A DNA stretch of 64,000 nucleotides from NCBI RefSeq assembly GCF_028622875.1, contig NZ_CP117709.1:7133001-7197000 (forward strand), in the 5' to 3' direction. Origin of the DNA: Streptomyces sp. MMBL 11-1. Its GTDB lineage: Bacteria > Actinomycetota > Actinomycetes > Streptomycetales > Streptomycetaceae. Made by a program: the position numbers and the translations under genes. A model generated the notes under the pieces. The model made no database searches, had not been told where the DNA came from, and worked only from the letters and a program-made list of their open reading frames with translations. This document shows positions 16,998 through 26,159 of this stretch, one piece after another. Within the stretch, counting starts at the first letter, position 1. Every line of letters begins with the position of its first letter.

Positions 16998-19900
16998 TGA
17001 ACGGCTTGCCCAGGGAGCGTGCTCCGGACACCGAGTCCGTGCGGGCCGGCTCCCCCGATCCCACCACCGGCGACCGGCACGAGGACGACAGTCCGTTGGA
17101 CCCGGGCGAGGCCGACTGGACGGGGCTCGCCGACGCCGCCTGGCTCGCCGCCGCCCGCATCGAGGCCGAGCGCACCCCCGGCCCCACCCCGGGCCGCCCG
17201 GCCCCCGCCGAACGGCACCCCGGCGCACCCGGTCCCGACACGCCCGACCCCGGCCACCTGCCGCCCCGCGACCCTCCGCCCGACCGGGAGCCCGGCCCGC
17301 TGCTCGGCCCCGTCCCCGGCACACCGGCCGACCCCGCGCCCGACGCCGTGCCCGGGGTCTCCGGGCTGCCCGGGCCACCGGCGTACGAACGGGAGGTCCG
17401 GACCGTCCAGGAGCGCACACGCACCGGCCCCGACCGGCTGCCGGGCCCCCGCCCCCGGGACGGGCGGACGGCCCCGCCGCGGCTGGCCAGGTCCCTGCGC
17501 GGGCTGGGCCGCAGGGTGCCCACCGGCGGCCGGAGCGCCCTCGACGAGGAGAGCACGGCCGAGCACGGGCTCACCGACGGGCTGTGGGTTCCCTATTTCC
17601 TCCCCGAACGCGAGCGGGCGTTCGACCTGGTGCTCCTCGTCGACCGGGCCCCCACCATGCCGCCGTGGGGCGCCACCGTCCGGCGGATCGCCGAGGAGGC
17701 CGCCCGCAGCGGAGCCTTCCGCGATGTCCGCACGGTCGGGGTGGCCCCGCCCGCCGGGTGCGGGGAGCCCGCGCTGCGCTGGCCCGGCGGCCGCGACGGC
17801 GACCCCGCCGAACTGCTCGACGGCCGCGGCTCGCGGCTCTTCCTCGTCGTCACCGACGGGCTCGCCCACGGCTGGGCGGGCCCCGGAGCCGACCGGTTAC
17901 TGGAACGGCTCGCGTCCGGCGGGCCCACCGCGCTCGTCCACCTCCTGCCGCCCTACCTGCGCCACCGCTCCTCCCTGTTCCCCTTCCGCGCCCAACTGGA
18001 CGCCGGAGGCTTCGGCGCACCGAACCGGCGCTACCGCTTCCGCCCGCCGCTCGGCGCGCACGACCCCGTCCGGCCGCTGCCCGAACCGGACGACGACACC
18101 GTGCCCGTACCGGTGCTCAGCGTGCGCGCCGGGTCCTTCCGCGCCTGGGCCGACCTGGTGACCGGCGAACGAGGGGTGCGGCGGATCCTGCCGGTCGTCC
18201 TGGCGGGCGCGATGGCCAAGGGAGCCTCCGCCCCGGGGCTGCGCGCCCCCGTCGTCGACGGCCCCAGGGCGGCGGCCGCCGCCGTACGCAGGTTCCGCTC
18301 GCTCGCCAGCCCGCTGGCCCGGCAGCTCGCCGTGCTGCTGGCCCTCGCCCCGATGGACTTCGCCGTCATCGACGAGCTGCGCGACCTGGCCCTGCCGGAC
18401 GCCGGGCCCGAGCACCTCGCCGAGGTCATGATGGGCGGGCTGATCGACTGGGACGCCGACGCCGGGAGCGGTCCGGACTTCGCCGACGACGTACGCGAAG
18501 CGCTGCTCGCCACCAGCACCAGAACCCAACTCGCCCGCACGGTCGGGCTGCTGGCGGAGCTGCGTACCGGGCAGGGGCACGGCGCCCGGCTCCGCGCGGC
18601 CATCCACGACCCGGTGCGCACCGCCCTGCCCGGAGCGGAACCCGGCGCCCGCCCCTGGCTCCGGATCGAACTGGCGGTCCTGCGAGCGCTGGCAGGCCCC
18701 TACGCCGGCCGGGCCGCCAGGGTGGCCACCCGCCTGGTGCGTTCGCCGGACCAGCCCCCTGCCCGGCCGGGTGAGATCGCCGAGGAATCGATGAAAAATG
18801 CCCCGAGCTGGGAAAAGCTGGCACCGGACAGCGTCGTTACACCAGGAGGACCCGTGCCGCCCACGACACCACCAGCAGCTGACCCCTCGGCACCAGCTGA
18901 CAACACCGCCCGGAGGGCTCACGAGGAGATGGAAGTCAAAGCGCCGGAAGCACGCGTCGTCCGTTCGGGCCAGCCGAGGATCATGGGCAACGTGCCGCCC
19001 AAGAACCCCAACTTCACCGGCCGCGAGTCCCTTCTCGCGGCCGTGGAGCGGCAGCTGACCGAGGACGAGACGACGGCCGTCCTCCCGCACGCGCTGCACG
19101 GCCTCGGCGGCGTGGGCAAATCACAGATCGCGGTGGAGTACGTCTACCGCCACAGCGGCGAGTACAACGTCATCTGGTGGATCCCCGCCGAGCAGGAGAG
19201 TCTGATCCTGGCCGCGCTCGCCGAGCTGGCGACCGCCCTCGGCCTGGAGGTCGGACCGCAGGCGAACACCGCCGTGCCCGCCGTCCGCGAGGCCCTGCGC
19301 ACCGGCAAGCCCTTCGACAACTGGCTGCTGGTCTTCGACAACGCCGAGGACATCGAGTCGGTGCGCTCGTACTTCCCCAACGGCGGACCGGGAAAGATCA
19401 TCGTCACCTCGCGCAACCGGGAGTGGGAACGCGTCGCCACCCCTCTCAGCGTCGACGTCTTCTCCCGTGAGGAGAGCATCTCCCTGCTCCAGCGCCGGGC
19501 CCGGGGCCTGAGCACCCATGACGCCGGCCGCCTCGCCGAGGCGCTCGGCGATCTGCCGCTGGCCGTCGAACAGGCCGGCGCCTGGCACGCCGCCACCGGC
19601 ATGCCGGTCGACGAGTACCTCCAGCTGCTGGCCGAACGGCGCCCCGAGATCCTCGAACTGACCCCGTCCCCGGACTACCCCCTGCCCGTCGCCGCGGTCT
19701 GGGACATCTCGCTCGGCCGGCTGTCCGCCGAGAACCCGGCCGCCCGCCAACTGCTGCAGATCTGCGCCTGCATGGCACCCGAACCCATCCCGCTCAGCAT
19801 GCTCCGCGGCGGCCGCAACGTCCAGATCACCCCGGAGCTGGACCGCGTGCTGCGCGACCCGCTGCTGCTCGCCCGCGCCACCCGTGACCTGAGCAAGCTC

Positions 19901-21451
19901 TCGCTGGTGCGCCTCGACCACAAGGCCGGCACGCTCCAGATGCACCGGCTGATGCAGAACGTGATCGTCGCCCGGCTGGATCCGGAGGAGCGGGAGACGA
20001 TGCGCAACGCCGCCCACCTGCTCCTGACCACCGCCAAACCCGGGCTGCCCGCCTCACCGGAACAGTGGCCCGCCTACCTCGGACTGCTGCCCCACGTGAT
20101 CGCCTCCGACGCCGTCGACAGCTCCGACGGCTGGGTGCGCGACCTGCTGTTCGACATGGTCACCTTCCTCTACTACTGGGGCGCCCACGAGGCGGGCGCG
20201 GACCTGACCCGCCGGGCGTGGGAGGCCTGGAGCGAGCAGTCGGCCCAGGACGACCTGCATGTCATCCGGATCACCAAGATGCTCGGCTTCTACCTCCAGC
20301 ACCTCGGCCGGATCCCGGAGGCCGTGGCGTTGGGCGAACAGGCCATGGAGGTCTCGCGCAGCGCGCCGATCCCGGAGGAGGAGCTCATCGACTCCATGCT
20401 CCAGATGGCCGGTTCGCTGCGCTACCGGGGCGACTTCCACGCCGCCCGCGAGCTGAGCGCCGAGGCCTTCGAGCGGTCGGGCGACCTCTACGGTCCGGAG
20501 GACCCGACAACCCTGAACGCGGCCCACAACTACGGCGTCTCGCTCCGCGTGAACGGCGAGTTCCGACTGGCGAAGGAGATCGACGAGGAGACCGCCAGGC
20601 AACGCCAGTTGCTCTACGGTCCGACCAGCGGCCTCACCCTCAACACGCTGAGCGCCGTAGCGGCGGACACCCGCGAGGCGGGCGACTTCCTGGGGGCCCG
20701 GATCCTGCAGGAGTCCACGTACCAGACCTACCGGACCCATTTCGGCCCCACCAACGCGGCGACGATCCGGGCCGCCCTGAATCTCGCGATCTGCCGGCGC
20801 CGGGCCGGATTCCTGGAGGGGGCGGCCGAACTGGTCGAGGAGATCCTGGAGCGCTTCACCAACCGGTACGGCGCCGAGTACCCGGAGACCCTGGGGGCCG
20901 CCCTGGCGGCGGTCGTCGACCGCAGGATCGCGGGCAGGCTGGAGGACTCCCGGCGCCTCGGCCGGCAGATCCTCGACCGCTACCGGGACATCTTCGGCGA
21001 GCACCACCCGTACACCCTGTGCGCCATGGTCAACGTGGCCGCCACCCTGCGCGCCATGGGCGAGGTGGAGGAGGCCGAGCGGCTGGACACGGTCGCCGGG
21101 ACACGGCTGCGGGCGGACCTGGGCCAGCGCCACATCTACACCCTGGCCGCCGCACTGGGCCGGGCCAACGACCACTACGCCCGGCTGGACTTCGCGGGCG
21201 CCCTGGAGGTGGACAGCGCCACGCTGCCGCTGCTCACCGAGATGGCCGGCGCGGACCATCCCTGCACCCTCGTCTGTGTCGCGAACCTCTCCCTGGACCA
21301 GCGTGGACTCGGCCGCCCCGCGGAGGCGGACCGGCTCAACGCCCAAGCGGTGGAGGGCCTGACGCGGGTCCTGGGGGACCAGCATCCGTGGCGGACCTCG
21401 GCCCGGCTGCATCAGCGCATCGAGTACGACGTGACGGTGATTCCGTTGTGA
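16997..21451 (+). CDS. vWA-like (SAV_2336-type) / NB-ARC / TPR fusion protein
   Basis: A giant protein of 1484 residues. Residues 1-180 are Pro-rich and disordered. A vWA-like SAV_2336-type region runs from about 195 to 600 (FDLVLLVDRAPTMPPWGATV). The NB-ARC ATPase starts with NFTGRESLL near 673, has P-loop GLGGVGKS at 702-709 and Walker B WLLVFDNAED near 775. Winged-helix-like segments follow, then about seven TPR units (1100-1475) of the pattern GPEDPTTLNAAHNYG. The NB-ARC/TPR part resembles the tetratricopeptide protein of FxSxx-COOH peptide systems. In a VMAP system this fuses the vWA component to a STAND-type switch. Codon 301 is TTA (17897-17899), so full translation probably needs the bldA tRNA. 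Confidence 0.85.
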   Translation: MNGLPRERAPDTESVRAGSPDPTTGDRHEDDSPLDPGEADWTGLADAAWLAAARIEAERTPGPTPGRPAPAERHPGAPGPDTPDPGHLPPRDPPPDREPGPLLGPVPGTPADPAPDAVPGVSGLPGPPAYEREVRTVQERTRTGPDRLPGPRPRDGRTAPPRLARSLRGLGRRVPTGGRSALDEESTAEHGLTDGLWVPYFLPERERAFDLVLLVDRAPTMPPWGATVRRIAEEAARSGAFRDVRTVGVAPPAGCGEPALRWPGGRDGDPAELLDGRGSRLFLVVTDGLAHGWAGPGADRLLERLASGGPTALVHLLPPYLRHRSSLFPFRAQLDAGGFGAPNRRYRFRPPLGAHDPVRPLPEPDDDTVPVPVLSVRAGSFRAWADLVTGERGVRRILPVVLAGAMAKGASAPGLRAPVVDGPRAAAAAVRRFRSLASPLARQLAVLLALAPMDFAVIDELRDLALPDAGPEHLAEVMMGGLIDWDADAGSGPDFADDVREALLATSTRTQLARTVGLLAELRTGQGHGARLRAAIHDPVRTALPGAEPGARPWLRIELAVLRALAGPYAGRAARVATRLVRSPDQPPARPGEIAEESMKNAPSWEKLAPDSVVTPGGPVPPTTPPAADPSAPADNTARRAHEEMEVKAPEARVVRSGQPRIMGNVPPKNPNFTGRESLLAAVERQLTEDETTAVLPHALHGLGGVGKSQIAVEYVYRHSGEYNVIWWIPAEQESLILAALAELATALGLEVGPQANTAVPAVREALRTGKPFDNWLLVFDNAEDIESVRSYFPNGGPGKIIVTSRNREWERVATPLSVDVFSREESISLLQRRARGLSTHDAGRLAEALGDLPLAVEQAGAWHAATGMPVDEYLQLLAERRPEILELTPSPDYPLPVAAVWDISLGRLSAENPAARQLLQICACMAPEPIPLSMLRGGRNVQITPELDRVLRDPLLLARATRDLSKLSLVRLDHKAGTLQMHRLMQNVIVARLDPEERETMRNAAHLLLTTAKPGLPASPEQWPAYLGLLPHVIASDAVDSSDGWVRDLLFDMVTFLYYWGAHEAGADLTRRAWEAWSEQSAQDDLHVIRITKMLGFYLQHLGRIPEAVALGEQAMEVSRSAPIPEEELIDSMLQMAGSLRYRGDFHAARELSAEAFERSGDLYGPEDPTTLNAAHNYGVSLRVNGEFRLAKEIDEETARQRQLLYGPTSGLTLNTLSAVAADTREAGDFLGARILQESTYQTYRTHFGPTNAATIRAALNLAICRRRAGFLEGAAELVEEILERFTNRYGAEYPETLGAALAAVVDRRIAGRLEDSRRLGRQILDRYRDIFGEHHPYTLCAMVNVAATLRAMGEVEEAERLDTVAGTRLRADLGQRHIYTLAAALGRANDHYARLDFAGALEVDSATLPLLTEMAGADHPCTLVCVANLSLDQRGLGRPAEADRLNAQAVEGLTRVLGDQHPWRTSARLHQRIEYDVTVIPL

Positions 21452-21542
21452 GGCGACGGACCGGGCCGGGGCTCCGAGCGCCGGTCCGGACGGACCACGC
21501 TCCCGGCCCGGAGGGCAGGGAGACCACGGACGGGGGCGACGC

Positions 21543-22706
21543 TTGACCACGGTCATATTCATCCACGGCACGGGCGTGCGACCGCCGCACACCGAGGCCC
21601 TGTACGCACGGGTCACGGCCTCGCTCGCCGAGGCCGCCCCGGGCGCGCGGGTCGTGCCGCTCGACTGGGGCCGGCGGTACGGTGCCCGGCTCGCCGCGGG
21701 CGGGGCCAGCATCCCGTACGACGGGGCCGGAGCCACCGGACGGGACGCGGGGAGCGAGGAGGACGACGAGACCGCCGCGTGGGCGCGCCTCTACCGCGAC
21801 CCGGAGGCGGAGCTGGCCCTCGCCGCCGCACGCGGCCCCTCGGACGAGCTCCCGCCGGGCGCGGCCTTCCCCGACGAGGAGATCCGGGAACGGCTGGCGG
21901 CACTGGCCGCCCGGGGCGAGGAGGCCGCCCCGGAGCTGGGCCCCGGACTCGGCGCGCAGGCCGTCGCCCTGGCCCGCAGCCCGCTGCTCACCCCGGCCGC
22001 CGAAACCCTCGGCCCCGAAGCCCTGGCGACGCTGCTGGCCCGTGCGCTGGCCGCCGCCGTGACCGGCGCGGCCCTGGACGAGGACGCGCCGGTGATCCTC
22101 GACGGCGCCACCCGCGACGCCGCCGTGGACCGGATCGCCCGGCAGCTCGGCGCCCCCGCGCCCGGCACCGGCAGGGGGCCGGTGGGCCGTCTGCTCGGCC
22201 GGCCCGTGACGCGGCTCGGCTCCCGCTACGCGGTGCGCCGCCGCCGCGCCCTCACCGGGGCCGCCCACCCGGCGGCCGGCGACGTGCTCAGATTCCTCGT
22301 CCGCGGCGGCCCCCTGCGCGCCGCCCTGCGCGAGCTGGTCGCCGCCGTGGAGCCCCCGGTCGTCCTGCTCGGACACAGCCTCGGCGGGATCATCGCCCTG
22401 GACACCCTGATCGAGGCCCCGCTGCCCGGCGTCCGGCTGCTGGTCACGGTGGGCTCACAGGGGCCGTTCCTGTACGAGACGGGGGCGTTGCCCCACCTCG
22501 ACCACCCGGAACCGCTGCCCGTCCATGTCCCCGCCTGGCTGAACATCCACGACCGCCGCGACCTGCTCGGCTTCGCCGCCGCACCGCTGTTCCCCGGCCG
22601 GGCCGTGGACGTGGCGACCGACAACCGGCAGCCGTTCCCCGCGGCCCACAGCGCCTACTGGACCGACCCGGCCGTCTACCGCGCCATCGCGGAGCGGCTG
22701 CCGTGA
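21543..22706 (+). CDS. Alpha/beta hydrolase (lipase/PGAP1-like fold)
   Basis: The TTG at 21543 puts the first strand and oxyanion motif (VIFIHGTG) right at the N terminus. The product has 387 residues. The nucleophile is Ser279 in LLGHSLGG. A late His in HSAYW could complete the triad, with an Asp in NIHDRRD. No signal peptide, so it acts in the cytoplasm. In this gene run it is a likely effector (esterase, lipase or peptidase), possibly released by the NB-ARC/vWA switch. It overlaps the caspase gene by 4 bp, which supports a shared function. Confidence 0.75.
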   Translation: MTTVIFIHGTGVRPPHTEALYARVTASLAEAAPGARVVPLDWGRRYGARLAAGGASIPYDGAGATGRDAGSEEDDETAAWARLYRDPEAELALAAARGPSDELPPGAAFPDEEIRERLAALAARGEEAAPELGPGLGAQAVALARSPLLTPAAETLGPEALATLLARALAAAVTGAALDEDAPVILDGATRDAAVDRIARQLGAPAPGTGRGPVGRLLGRPVTRLGSRYAVRRRRALTGAAHPAAGDVLRFLVRGGPLRAALRELVAAVEPPVVLLGHSLGGIIALDTLIEAPLPGVRLLVTVGSQGPFLYETGALPHLDHPEPLPVHVPAWLNIHDRRDLLGFAAAPLFPGRAVDVATDNRQPFPAAHSAYWTDPAVYRAIAERLP

Positions 22707-23842
22707 GCGCGGGCGGTGTCGACCCGGCACGCGTGGTGGCGCTCGTCGTCGGCGTCGAGGCCTATGCGGCGGGCCCGCGCTGGACGCTGCCGGGTCCGGT
22801 CCACGACGCACTGCGCTTCCGGGACTGGCTGCGGTCCACCGGCGTGCCGGACGCCAACATCCTGCTGCACCTCGCCCCGGCGGAGGGGACGGACGCGGTC
22901 GCCGGCCATCGCGCCGCCGACCACGAGACCCTGCGGCGGGTGCTGGTCCACGAACTGCCCGCCCGCCAGGGGGACGTGCTGTGGGTCTGGTGGGGCGGGC
23001 ACGGTGTCCTGGACCGGGACGAACACCTGCGGCTCTACTGTGCCGACGCCACGGACGCCGACCGGCGCAACATCGACCTGGAGTCCGCCCGCCGCCGTCT
23101 GAGCAGCGATGTCCTGCCCGGGTTCGCGGAGCAGAACTGGGTGGTGGACGCCTGCCGGACCTTCGAGGAGCGCCACCGCCCGGCCGTCACGATCCCGGAC
23201 GGAAGCCTCCCCGCGGGGCAACGGCTGCGGATACACCGGCAGAACGTGCTGCTGGCCGCCGACCGGGGGCAGCGCGCGGCCAACGATCCCGTGCGCCGCC
23301 TGGGCGTGTTCTCGGACATCGTCCTGCGCGAGCTGACCGCCCTGCCCGGCGGTCCGGCTCCCGACCCGGAGGCGCTCTTCGCGGCCGTCCGGAACCGGTT
23401 CGACCGGCTGCGCGCCGAGGGCGGCCACTCCCAGCTCCCCACACTCCAGCTGCACCGCCCCGGACACGCGGAGTACCTCCCCGACCGCCCGGCGGCACCG
23501 GCGCGGGCGAACGGAGTCCGCTCCGGACCCGAGCGGACGGGCGGCGGGCTGCTCCGGGTGGTCGAAGCGCTCCTCGCCTATCCGCTGATGAGCGACCGGG
23601 ACGAACGCCAGACGATGGTCGCGGAGCTGGACCCGGTCCTGGTGGCGCGCATGCCGCGGCACGCGGTGCCCCGTACGGACGTCCTGGGCATTCTGCGGAC
23701 GCTGCGGGGGCGGCCGGAGGGGCCCTGGGACCTCTACCGGGCCGTCACGCTGCTGGACGACGATCCCGGCAGGGCCGCCGAACTGGAGGAAGCCCTGCGG
23801 GAGTTCCTGGCCGAGGGTCGGACCGGTCCGCCGGGCCCGTGA
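22703..23842 (+). CDS. Caspase-like protease with C-terminal EAD2-like domain
   Basis: GTG at 22703 overlaps the hydrolase stop (GTGA); 379 residues. A caspase/metacaspase p20 fold begins VVALVVGVEAY. The catalytic His100 sits in WVWWGGHG and Cys151 in WVVDACRTF. From about residue 275 a helical domain (LLRVVEALLAYPLMSDRDER ... LLDDDPGRAAELEEALREFL) matches effector-associated domain 2. This resembles the N-terminal domain of the VMAP at 14338, so homotypic EAD contact can be inferred. The protease is the probable killing or processing effector of the cluster. Its substrate is unknown; the vWA/NB-ARC protein, the hydrolase and the small peptide downstream are candidates. Confidence 0.85.
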   Translation: MSAGGVDPARVVALVVGVEAYAAGPRWTLPGPVHDALRFRDWLRSTGVPDANILLHLAPAEGTDAVAGHRAADHETLRRVLVHELPARQGDVLWVWWGGHGVLDRDEHLRLYCADATDADRRNIDLESARRRLSSDVLPGFAEQNWVVDACRTFEERHRPAVTIPDGSLPAGQRLRIHRQNVLLAADRGQRAANDPVRRLGVFSDIVLRELTALPGGPAPDPEALFAAVRNRFDRLRAEGGHSQLPTLQLHRPGHAEYLPDRPAAPARANGVRSGPERTGGGLLRVVEALLAYPLMSDRDERQTMVAELDPVLVARMPRHAVPRTDVLGILRTLRGRPEGPWDLYRAVTLLDDDPGRAAELEEALREFLAEGRTGPPGP

Positions 23843-23946
23843 TCGTACGGCGTGATCGCACGGGTTTCCGGAAGGCCACCCGTTCGTCATGATGGGAAGG
23901 GACGGGTGGCATGGTGTGCCGCCGGACCGAAAAGGGGGAGAAGGCC

Positions 23947-24138
23947 TTGCAGCAGACGGCATCGGCCGGTGATCCGGCCGACTACCTGGAGTCCGATGTG
24001 GCGGATCTCGCGGAGATGGGCGTCGCCACCGTGCGCGCCCTCGCTCCCGCTCCCGGCCGGCGTCTGCTGGAGGAGATCCGAAGAGCGCGTACCAGCACGC
24101 TGTCCGGCAGCGGCCCTCCTGGCGGTCTCGCCGACTGA
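23947..24138 (+). CDS. 63-residue peptide, candidate precursor for the HExxH enzyme
   Basis: TTG at 23947 has GGGGGAG 6 bp upstream; an in-frame ATG at 23911 is possible but has no such site. The product starts LQQTASAGDPADY, then has an acidic helix ESDVADLAEMG and a basic helix RRLLEEIRRAR. It ends in a flexible Ser/Gly/Pro tail. The leader-like acidic helix with a small polar tail, and the position 68 bp before a putative peptide-modifying enzyme, fit a RiPP-type precursor. The pattern is like FxSxx-COOH precursors but the F-x-S ending is absent. No function is proven. Confidence 0.5.
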   Translation: MQQTASAGDPADYLESDVADLAEMGVATVRALAPAPGRRLLEEIRRARTSTLSGSGPPGGLAD

Positions 24139-24206
24139 GCGCTGTGCGGCTCTCCCGGAAACGGCCCCGGCGGGCCGCGTCGGGACCACGACGAAGGAGC
24201 GCGGGT

Positions 24207-26114
24207 GTGCACGGACCGATGCGGATGCCCGGCCACTGGTTCGACGAACTCGCCTCGGGCGGTGGGTCGGTGGAGGCCGTCGGCTTCCTCGCGGAGGGTG
24301 AGCGGTCCCGACGTCTGGTCCTGCTCCGCGAGTTGCTGTGCCGGCTGGAGGAGCGGCCGGCTCTGCTCGGCCCCGTCGACCTGGGCGTCACCTGGCGGGC
24401 CGTCGAACGGGCCGAGGCCCGAAGGCCCGGCTGTGTCGAGGAGTTGCTCGTCAGCCCGCAGGTGGGGAGCTGGCTCGCCCACACACTGCGCCGCTTGCAC
24501 GGTACCGCGGCCGGCCCTCCGCTGTGGGTGGACGCCGGACACCTGGCCGGCGTCGCCCTGGTGGCCGCGCTGAGGTCCGGGACGGCCACCGAGCTGGTCG
24601 TGCCCGCGAGGGAGGGCGCGGTGGCCCTGCCGACGCTCGGCCTCGCCCGGCTGCCGGGCATCCCGCTGCTGGGCTTCCAGCCGGTCCACGCGCGTGTCCG
24701 GGAGGGGGAGTTGCTGCTCGCGCCGACCGGACGGGGCAGCGGGGCGACGGCGCTGACCGTACGGCCGCTCACCGCGCCGCCGAGCGCCCTGTGGTGGCCG
24801 ACGCACCGGCTGCCGGTGCGGCCGGGCGGGCCCGAGGTCGCCCTCGACGACACCGACCCGTACCGCGACCTCGGCCACCCGATCCCGCCCCGCCGACTCA
24901 CACCACGCGAACTCGGCACCTGGCGGAGCCTCTTCGCCGAGGCGGTCGCCCTGCTCGCCCCTGGCTCCGTCTCCGGCCCGCGTTCCCCCGGCACCGGGCC
25001 GGGCACGGTGCGACCCGAGGAGATCAGGCGCATCGTTCCCTGGCCCGGACCGTCAGGCCCCGGACCCGTCGCGGGGCTCAGCGCCTCCACCGCCGACGCG
25101 TTCGGCTCCATGGTGGTGGCCCGGCCCCCGGACGGCGCGGCGCTCGCGGAGACGATGGTCCACGAGTTCCAGCACAGCAAACTGGGGGCGCTGCTGCACC
25201 TCTTCGCGATGCTCGACGACGATCGCGAGGAGGAGCACTACGCCCCGTGGCGCCCGGACCCGCGTCATCTGCCGGGGCTCCTCCACGGGGCGTACGCGTT
25301 CGTCGGCGTCGCCGGATTCTGGCGGGACCGGATCGGGGACCGGGCGGCCGATCCGCTGGACCTCGCGCCCTTCCGGTTCGCGCTCCGCCGCATCCAGACC
25401 CGTACGGTCCTGCGGACCCTGGCCACCCGCGCCGCACTCACCGGGCCCGGCCGCCGGCTGGTCGCCGGGCTCACGCGCACCGTCGACGGCTGGCTGCGCG
25501 AACCGGTGGACGGGCGGGCCGTGGCGCGGGCCCGTGCGGCGGCCACCGGTCACCGGGTCGAATGGCGGCTGCGCAATCTGCGGTGCGCGGACGAGGAGCG
25601 TGCCGGGCTGGCGGCGGCGCTGCGAACGGGGGCCTTGCCGCCCGTACGGCAGCCCCTGCTCCTCCCCGCCCTCGAACGCACGCACTGGCAGGACGTGCGG
25701 GGCGCGCTCTACCTCCGCCCGGACATCGCGCCGGACAGCATGCCGGCCGTCACCGCTCCGGACATCGCCACGGACATCGCGACGGACGTGGTTTCGGACG
25801 CCGCGTCGGACGCCGCGTCGGTCGCCGTCGGCCGCGGCGCGCGTCCAGGGGCCATGGAACCGGTCCGCGCCGATGTGCTGCTGGTCCGGGGGGAGGCCGC
25901 GGCGGCGCGGGTGGCGTACCAGGAGCGCGGGGCCGAGGCCCCGGGGGATCCGCATCCGCTGGCGGGCTGGCTGCTGGCGCACACCGCGCTCCACCCCGGC
26001 CACCGGCGGCTCCTCGCCCGCCCGGAGCGGTTCGCCGCCGCTGTCGCGGGGGAGGGGCCGGAGGTGTGGGAGCGCGCCGCCCACCGGCTGGCCGCCCCCC
26101 AACCGCGCGCCTGA
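24207..26114 (+). CDS. HExxH motif-containing putative peptide beta-hydroxylase (aKG-HExxH type)
   Basis: GTG at 24207 lies 8 bp after GGAG (ATG 24219 is an alternative); 635 residues. The N-terminal region (MPGHWFDELASGGGSVEAVGFL, then an LLREL helix) and the central VHEFQH (HEFQH 319-323), with a later WRPDPRHLPGLLHGAYAFV, match the HExxH domain found next to radical-SAM peptide clusters. Members of that family are 2-oxoglutarate-dependent peptide beta-hydroxylases. No radical SAM gene lies in this window. A region near residue 525 repeats acidic DIATDIATDVVSDAASDAAS, a simple-sequence linker. Last gene of the run; a hairpin follows. Confidence 0.75.
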   Translation: MHGPMRMPGHWFDELASGGGSVEAVGFLAEGERSRRLVLLRELLCRLEERPALLGPVDLGVTWRAVERAEARRPGCVEELLVSPQVGSWLAHTLRRLHGTAAGPPLWVDAGHLAGVALVAALRSGTATELVVPAREGAVALPTLGLARLPGIPLLGFQPVHARVREGELLLAPTGRGSGATALTVRPLTAPPSALWWPTHRLPVRPGGPEVALDDTDPYRDLGHPIPPRRLTPRELGTWRSLFAEAVALLAPGSVSGPRSPGTGPGTVRPEEIRRIVPWPGPSGPGPVAGLSASTADAFGSMVVARPPDGAALAETMVHEFQHSKLGALLHLFAMLDDDREEEHYAPWRPDPRHLPGLLHGAYAFVGVAGFWRDRIGDRAADPLDLAPFRFALRRIQTRTVLRTLATRAALTGPGRRLVAGLTRTVDGWLREPVDGRAVARARAAATGHRVEWRLRNLRCADEERAGLAAALRTGALPPVRQPLLLPALERTHWQDVRGALYLRPDIAPDSMPAVTAPDIATDIATDVVSDAASDAASVAVGRGARPGAMEPVRADVLLVRGEAAAARVAYQERGAEAPGDPHPLAGWLLAHTALHPGHRRLLARPERFAAAVAGEGPEVWERAAHRLAAPQPRA

Positions 26115-26139
26115 CCAGCACCGGGTCACCTGTGGCGAG

Positions 26140-26159
26140 CCCTGGGCGAGCAGCCAGGG
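26140..26159 (+). terminator. Hairpin after the HExxH gene
   Basis: CCCTGG and CCAGGG pair around an 8-base loop, 25 bp after the stop. It probably ends the 14-26 kb transcript. A second small hairpin (CTCCTC-GCGT-GAGGAG) is at 26165-26180. Confidence 0.5.

Noticed and set aside
23947..24138. Peptide as a true FxSxx-COOH precursor
   Set aside because: The required F-x-S ending is absent, so only a general precursor-like role is proposed.
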